DNA of 64,000 bases from Ahaetulla prasina (taxonomy: Eukaryota > Chordata > Lepidosauria > Squamata > Colubridae): NCBI RefSeq assembly GCF_028640845.1, contig NC_080542.1, forward strand, positions 18,642,283 to 18,706,282. Reading direction: 5' to 3'. Below are positions 60,893-64,000 of this stretch, piece by piece. The notes under the pieces are model-generated. The model saw only the letters and a program-made list of their open reading frames with translations. It did no database searches and had not been told where the DNA came from. A program made the position numbers and the translations under genes. The first letter of the stretch is position 1. The number at the start of each line of letters is the position of its first letter.

Positions 60893-61345
60893 CAGTGGTC
60901 ATATCTGAACCGGTTTACTACCGGTTCGCTGGCTGTGCATGCGCACTGCGCACCATGAACCAAATGCAAGGTGCGCATGCGTGCAGTGCATGCCAAAAGG
61001 AGGCATGGGGTAAATAGAATAGCGCGCGGGGGTGATCAGCTATGGCGCACAATCTTTTTTTTTACTTTTAAAAGCATTTTTTTTACAACCTATTCGTCCA
61101 AATAGGTTGTAAAAAAGTGCTTTTGAAAGTAAAAAAAAAGGCTCGGACAATCGCACAGCTCAGCTGTGATCGTCAGAGCCCTTTTTTTACCTTTTAAGAA
61201 CATTTTTTAAAAGAAGCGGGCAACTGGGTATTGAGTGGGCAGGGGTGGGAGGGGCAGGGATTTTTGCTACCGGTTCTCCAAGCCACCCGCCACCATCGTT
61301 ACCAGATCAGCCGATCCGGTCCGAACCGGGAGCATTTCACCCCTG
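60893..61345. mobile_element. hAT-like MITE, reverse orientation
   Basis: Left CAGTGGTCATATCTGAACCG, right GGGAGCATTTCACCCCTG. The interior hairpin ACAACCTATTCGTCC/AAATAGGTTGT and the segment CAGCTGTGATCGTCAGAGCC are shared with 48514-49249. Confidence 0.65.
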
Positions 61346-61720
61346 CTTACAAGGTCTCGCAGGCACTTCTTCTGGCCCTCGTTGGTGCTGGGCATGCCTC
61401 GGTTGCTTGGGGAGACGCATGACCAGCTCTTTGCCCCGAGACACTGGCCTGATGCAGACGCAGCCGATGCCACAGCTGTTGCCATCTCCATGGTGTGCCT
61501 ACTGCTCTCGTAGCGCGTTGTGCAGCACAGTGAAATTTAGCACGCTTCACAATGGAGGATACAGGGTCCCCTCCTCCTCCTGGAGCCCATTACGACACGG
61601 AGCCACAATGCGACCCTGCCCTACTCGCCGCTGGCAACAGCGGCAGCAGCGGCCACAGCTCAGGGAGGGTCAGTAACTCGGGGCGGAGAGCAGGTCGCGC
61701 ATCAGAAGTAGCCGCCCGCT
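61346..61720. promoter_or_regulatory. CpG-rich stretch, promoter or decayed transposon
   Basis: GC- and CpG-rich relative to its flanks. The minus frame near 61560-61490 reads VLNFTVLHNALRE, like the LHN motif near the end of Harbinger-type nucleases, so this may be a transposon remnant rather than a CpG promoter. Confidence 0.3.
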
Positions 61721-62211
61721 GTTTCCTGCTGCAGTCTATCGGGCAGCAAGACCCAGTTAGAAATGAGACACTGGAGAATCAGAATCAGAGACACAGAGAG
61801 AGAGACAGAGAGAAAAGAGAGAGACAGGGAAAGGTGAACAACACACCCAAGGCCAGGTGTGGCAAAAGGTGGCTGGGAGGGGGGATAGGGGTGGGGTGGG
61901 GCAAATAATTTAACAACTGGTTCTCTGCCCTAATGACCAGCTGGGTAGGCATGGCTGGGGGGAGTCATGTGACTGGGTGGGTGAGTGACATCAAGTTGGC
62001 CATGCCCACCCAGTCACACCGGTTGTTAAATTATTGGCTCCTGATGTTTTCTTTTCTGCGGGAAACAGGTCCAAATGGCTTTTTGAGTGTTTAAGGGTGC
62101 AGACTCCTGACCTAGACCATCCATGTCAAGTATTTCAAGCCCGTTGTAACCAAGACTTCCTGCAGTCTAATTTGCCCACAATTTTTTTCACTAGTCAAGA
62201 TAGGTTACAAC
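61721..62211. other. No gene; GA-rich and GGGTGG-rich repeats
   Basis: (GAGA)n at 61795-61835 and an inverted pair TTTAACAACTGGTT (61910) / CCGGTTGTTAAATTA (62018-62032), probably ends of a small MITE. Confidence 0.45.
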
Positions 62212-62305
62212 AGTGTTTTTCAAACTTGTTGGCTTTAAAAGGCTGACTGGGGGATTTCTGGGAATTGGAGTCCATAAAGCCATCAAGATTGAGAAACAAT
62301 GAATT
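62212..62305 (+). repeat. Palindromic MITE, diverged
   Basis: CAGTGTTTTTCAAACTTGTT to ATTGAGAAACAATG with TTTCTGGGAATTGGAGTCCA in the middle. Confidence 0.6.
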
Positions 62306-63069
62306 ACAAGATCATGACCACAGATTCAGGTGAGAGGACAAAGGTATTCTGTACCAAAGCAAATGCCAAAACCTGACACTAATCTTGGACTTACTAGTGC
62401 TAGAATAGTCTCTGCAGCTCTGTCCACATTTGCTTATACCAGAATGGGTATTTGTCCATAGGAATGACTCAATGGTCCTCTGTGTTCTTGACAGTCATTG
62501 TTCAAATACTGCCTAAAACTTTGCGGACAATCCAGACCTGCGTACGGTTGGTCAAAAACACAAGCAAACTGATCTTGGATGGCTATGTTGGACAAACGGA
62601 AAGAGTGCCAGAATTCCCAAGATGCTTCAGGATTGCCTAGCCTTAAGAAAAGCTGGAATTCCTACTGAGTGTCTGCAGAGGATTATTCAGAAGAGGCTCA
62701 TTAGTGGGTTGGAGATTTAGATCAGAACATCCACCCAACTGATCTGGTGCAACAGGTCTCCATCCTGGATGAGTCAAGAGTCATTACCACCACCAAATCT
62801 CTCTGCAATCATGGCTATACGACGTCAGGTACAGGCGACAAGCCAGTCAGTCGGTCGGTTCCTCTTGCAACCCACAGATCAACACTCAGTTGATTTGGGG
62901 TTGAAAAGCAGACTTTACCCTTGCAGGAAATTGTTAGGAAGGAAAAAAAATCTGCTATCATTATTGTCCCCTATCCAAAGCTCTCCCACCTCTTTATTTT
63001 CAGGGTTCCCCGTACAGAGAACCCCAACTCTACTGCTATGAAAAATGTCCACCCTGAACCTCCATTGCT
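62306..63069. other. Probable 3' UTR and downstream of the zinc-finger exon
   Basis: Lies 3' of the minus-strand zinc-finger stop. A minus-strand AATAAA at 62998-62993 could end that transcript. No other feature. Confidence 0.35.
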
Positions 63070-63722
63070 TCATTGAGTTTGGCCTCTAGGGTGGAGGTCC
63101 ACCTTCTGCTTCCTTTGTGGCTGCCACTGATACTGATGTACTCGAGAATGCTGGATAAGGTTACAGCGGCGAGTGAACTGCCTCCCACAGTGATAACAGT
63201 GAAAGAGGGGTTTTGCTGCGGTTACTTGCTGGTCTGGGTTCTGGCTCTGGCGCAGGTTGTAGTTAAAGTAGAAGCCCCTGGGATGGCAGAGGAAAGGTCG
63301 CTTGTCAGAATGGATCGCTTGGTGGTGCGCCAGTCCATGGCAATCTGTAAACCGCTTCCCACACTTGGAGCACTGATGCTCTCCAGGTTGATAATGCTGA
63401 AGCTGGGCCACGTGGGAGGGCTTGGCAAAGCTCTTGGGACAACTCACAACTTGGTAGGGCTTCTTTCTGGAATGGTACCACTGGTGTCGAGCCATGTCCG
63501 ATTTGCTATAGAATGCTTTGCCACAGTCTGGGCATACAAAGCCTGGCATGATTTGCGGCCATACGGTTTTTACCATCTGGTTTCTGGGAGAGCGACCATC
63601 AACAGGGGCATCACAAATCTTGAGAATTCCTGGAGACGTTGGCCCGGCGGGCAGGACATCTTTCATATCCTTTTGTCTCCGGGTTGCCAGCTTCTTCTTT
63701 TCATTTGAAAGCACCAACTTTC
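63070..63722 (-). CDS. C2H2 zinc-finger gene, last coding exon (partial gene)
   Basis: Open frame after an acceptor preceded by a pyrimidine run (CCCTTCTGCTTTAAAG then GAAAGTTG), ending in TGA at 63070. It encodes about 217 residues: a basic N-terminal stretch (KKKLATRRQKDMKD), then five finger positions. Fingers 1 (FVCPDCGKAF), 3 (HQCSKCGKRF) and 5 (FHCYHCGRQF) keep all C2H2 ligands. Finger 2 (YQVVSCPKSF) lost its first cysteine and its histidines; finger 4 (FLCHPRGFYF) lost a cysteine and both histidines. There is no in-frame ATG near the exon start, so earlier exons lie beyond 63722. I cannot name the orthologue. A decaying or specialised gene are both possible, but the frame is intact. 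Confidence 0.75.
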
Positions 63723-63854
63723 CTTTAAAGCAGAAGGGCAGGGGGGAAAGTAGGAATTATATTCAGCCTGGAGCACTGTTCTTTTCCATTGGCTGATACC
63801 CTGAAATTCCAGTCAACACGAAACTAGATCCTGCTAGACCACTACCTTATCATG

Positions 63855-64000
63855 CATATAGTCCTCAACCTATGATCAGTTGCTTAGCGACCATTCAAAC
63901 TTACGACGGACCTGCCAAGGGTCTACCCACTACTTTTATTCTAAATTCCAAAGGTCACCCCTGCATGTAACATCATGATTGAACCAGGTGCTTGGCAACT
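63855..64000 (+). mobile_element. Tc1/mariner-like element, cut by window end
   Basis: ATAGTCCTCAACCTATGATC and CGACCATTCAAACTTACGAC match the left half of the family. Confidence 0.6.

Noticed and set aside
61552..61908. Plus frame starting MEDTGSPPPPGAHYD
   Set aside because: Low-complexity start and a GA-repeat tail; no splice donor or homologue recognised, and it overlaps a probable transposon remnant.

Overview
The window looks like nuclear DNA of a squamate reptile, most likely a snake. Evidence: split genes with consensus splice sites; three Sauria-type SINEs ending in CTTTACC repeats; CR1 tails; and L3/CR1-type LINE tails that run into ATTCT microsatellites, a pattern known from snakes. 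Most of the sequence is interspersed repeats. Only three protein genes are firmly supported, all on the minus strand.

Layout. 1-3300: repeats plus two weak candidate exons downstream of MAPK7. 3791-18261: complete coding sequence of MAPK7 (ERK5) in six coding exons that join in frame to 908 codons. Its CpG-rich promoter with three CCAAT boxes lies near 20450-20960. 21200-26830: nested retrotransposons. A minus-strand LINE with endonuclease and reverse-transcriptase remains was invaded by a head-to-head Penelope-like (PLE) pair and by a plus-strand L2-type LINE; a CR1 fragment follows. 27338-35544: a 3.8-kb tandem duplication of near-identical copies, separated by the 3' end of a hAT transposon. 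38359-41602: large last exon of a C2H2 zinc-finger gene whose finger order resembles ZNF629; its CpG-rich promoter may be at about 54600-54900. 42000-62300: LINE, SINE, hAT, Tc1/mariner-like and palindromic repeats, including a 5S rRNA-like sequence fused to a CR1 tail. 63070-63722: last coding exon of a second zinc-finger gene, which continues beyond the window.

The genes do not form a pathway. MAPK7 is a MAP kinase of the MEK5 cascade with a transcription-activating tail. The zinc-finger genes are probably DNA-binding regulators. The most unusual signal lies in the repeats. A palindromic family (six loci) and the PLE ends both carry a short motif laid out like a hammerhead ribozyme core: CUGAAGA, a 6-bp hairpin, then GAAACGUC. 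They repeatedly occur as head-to-head pairs.
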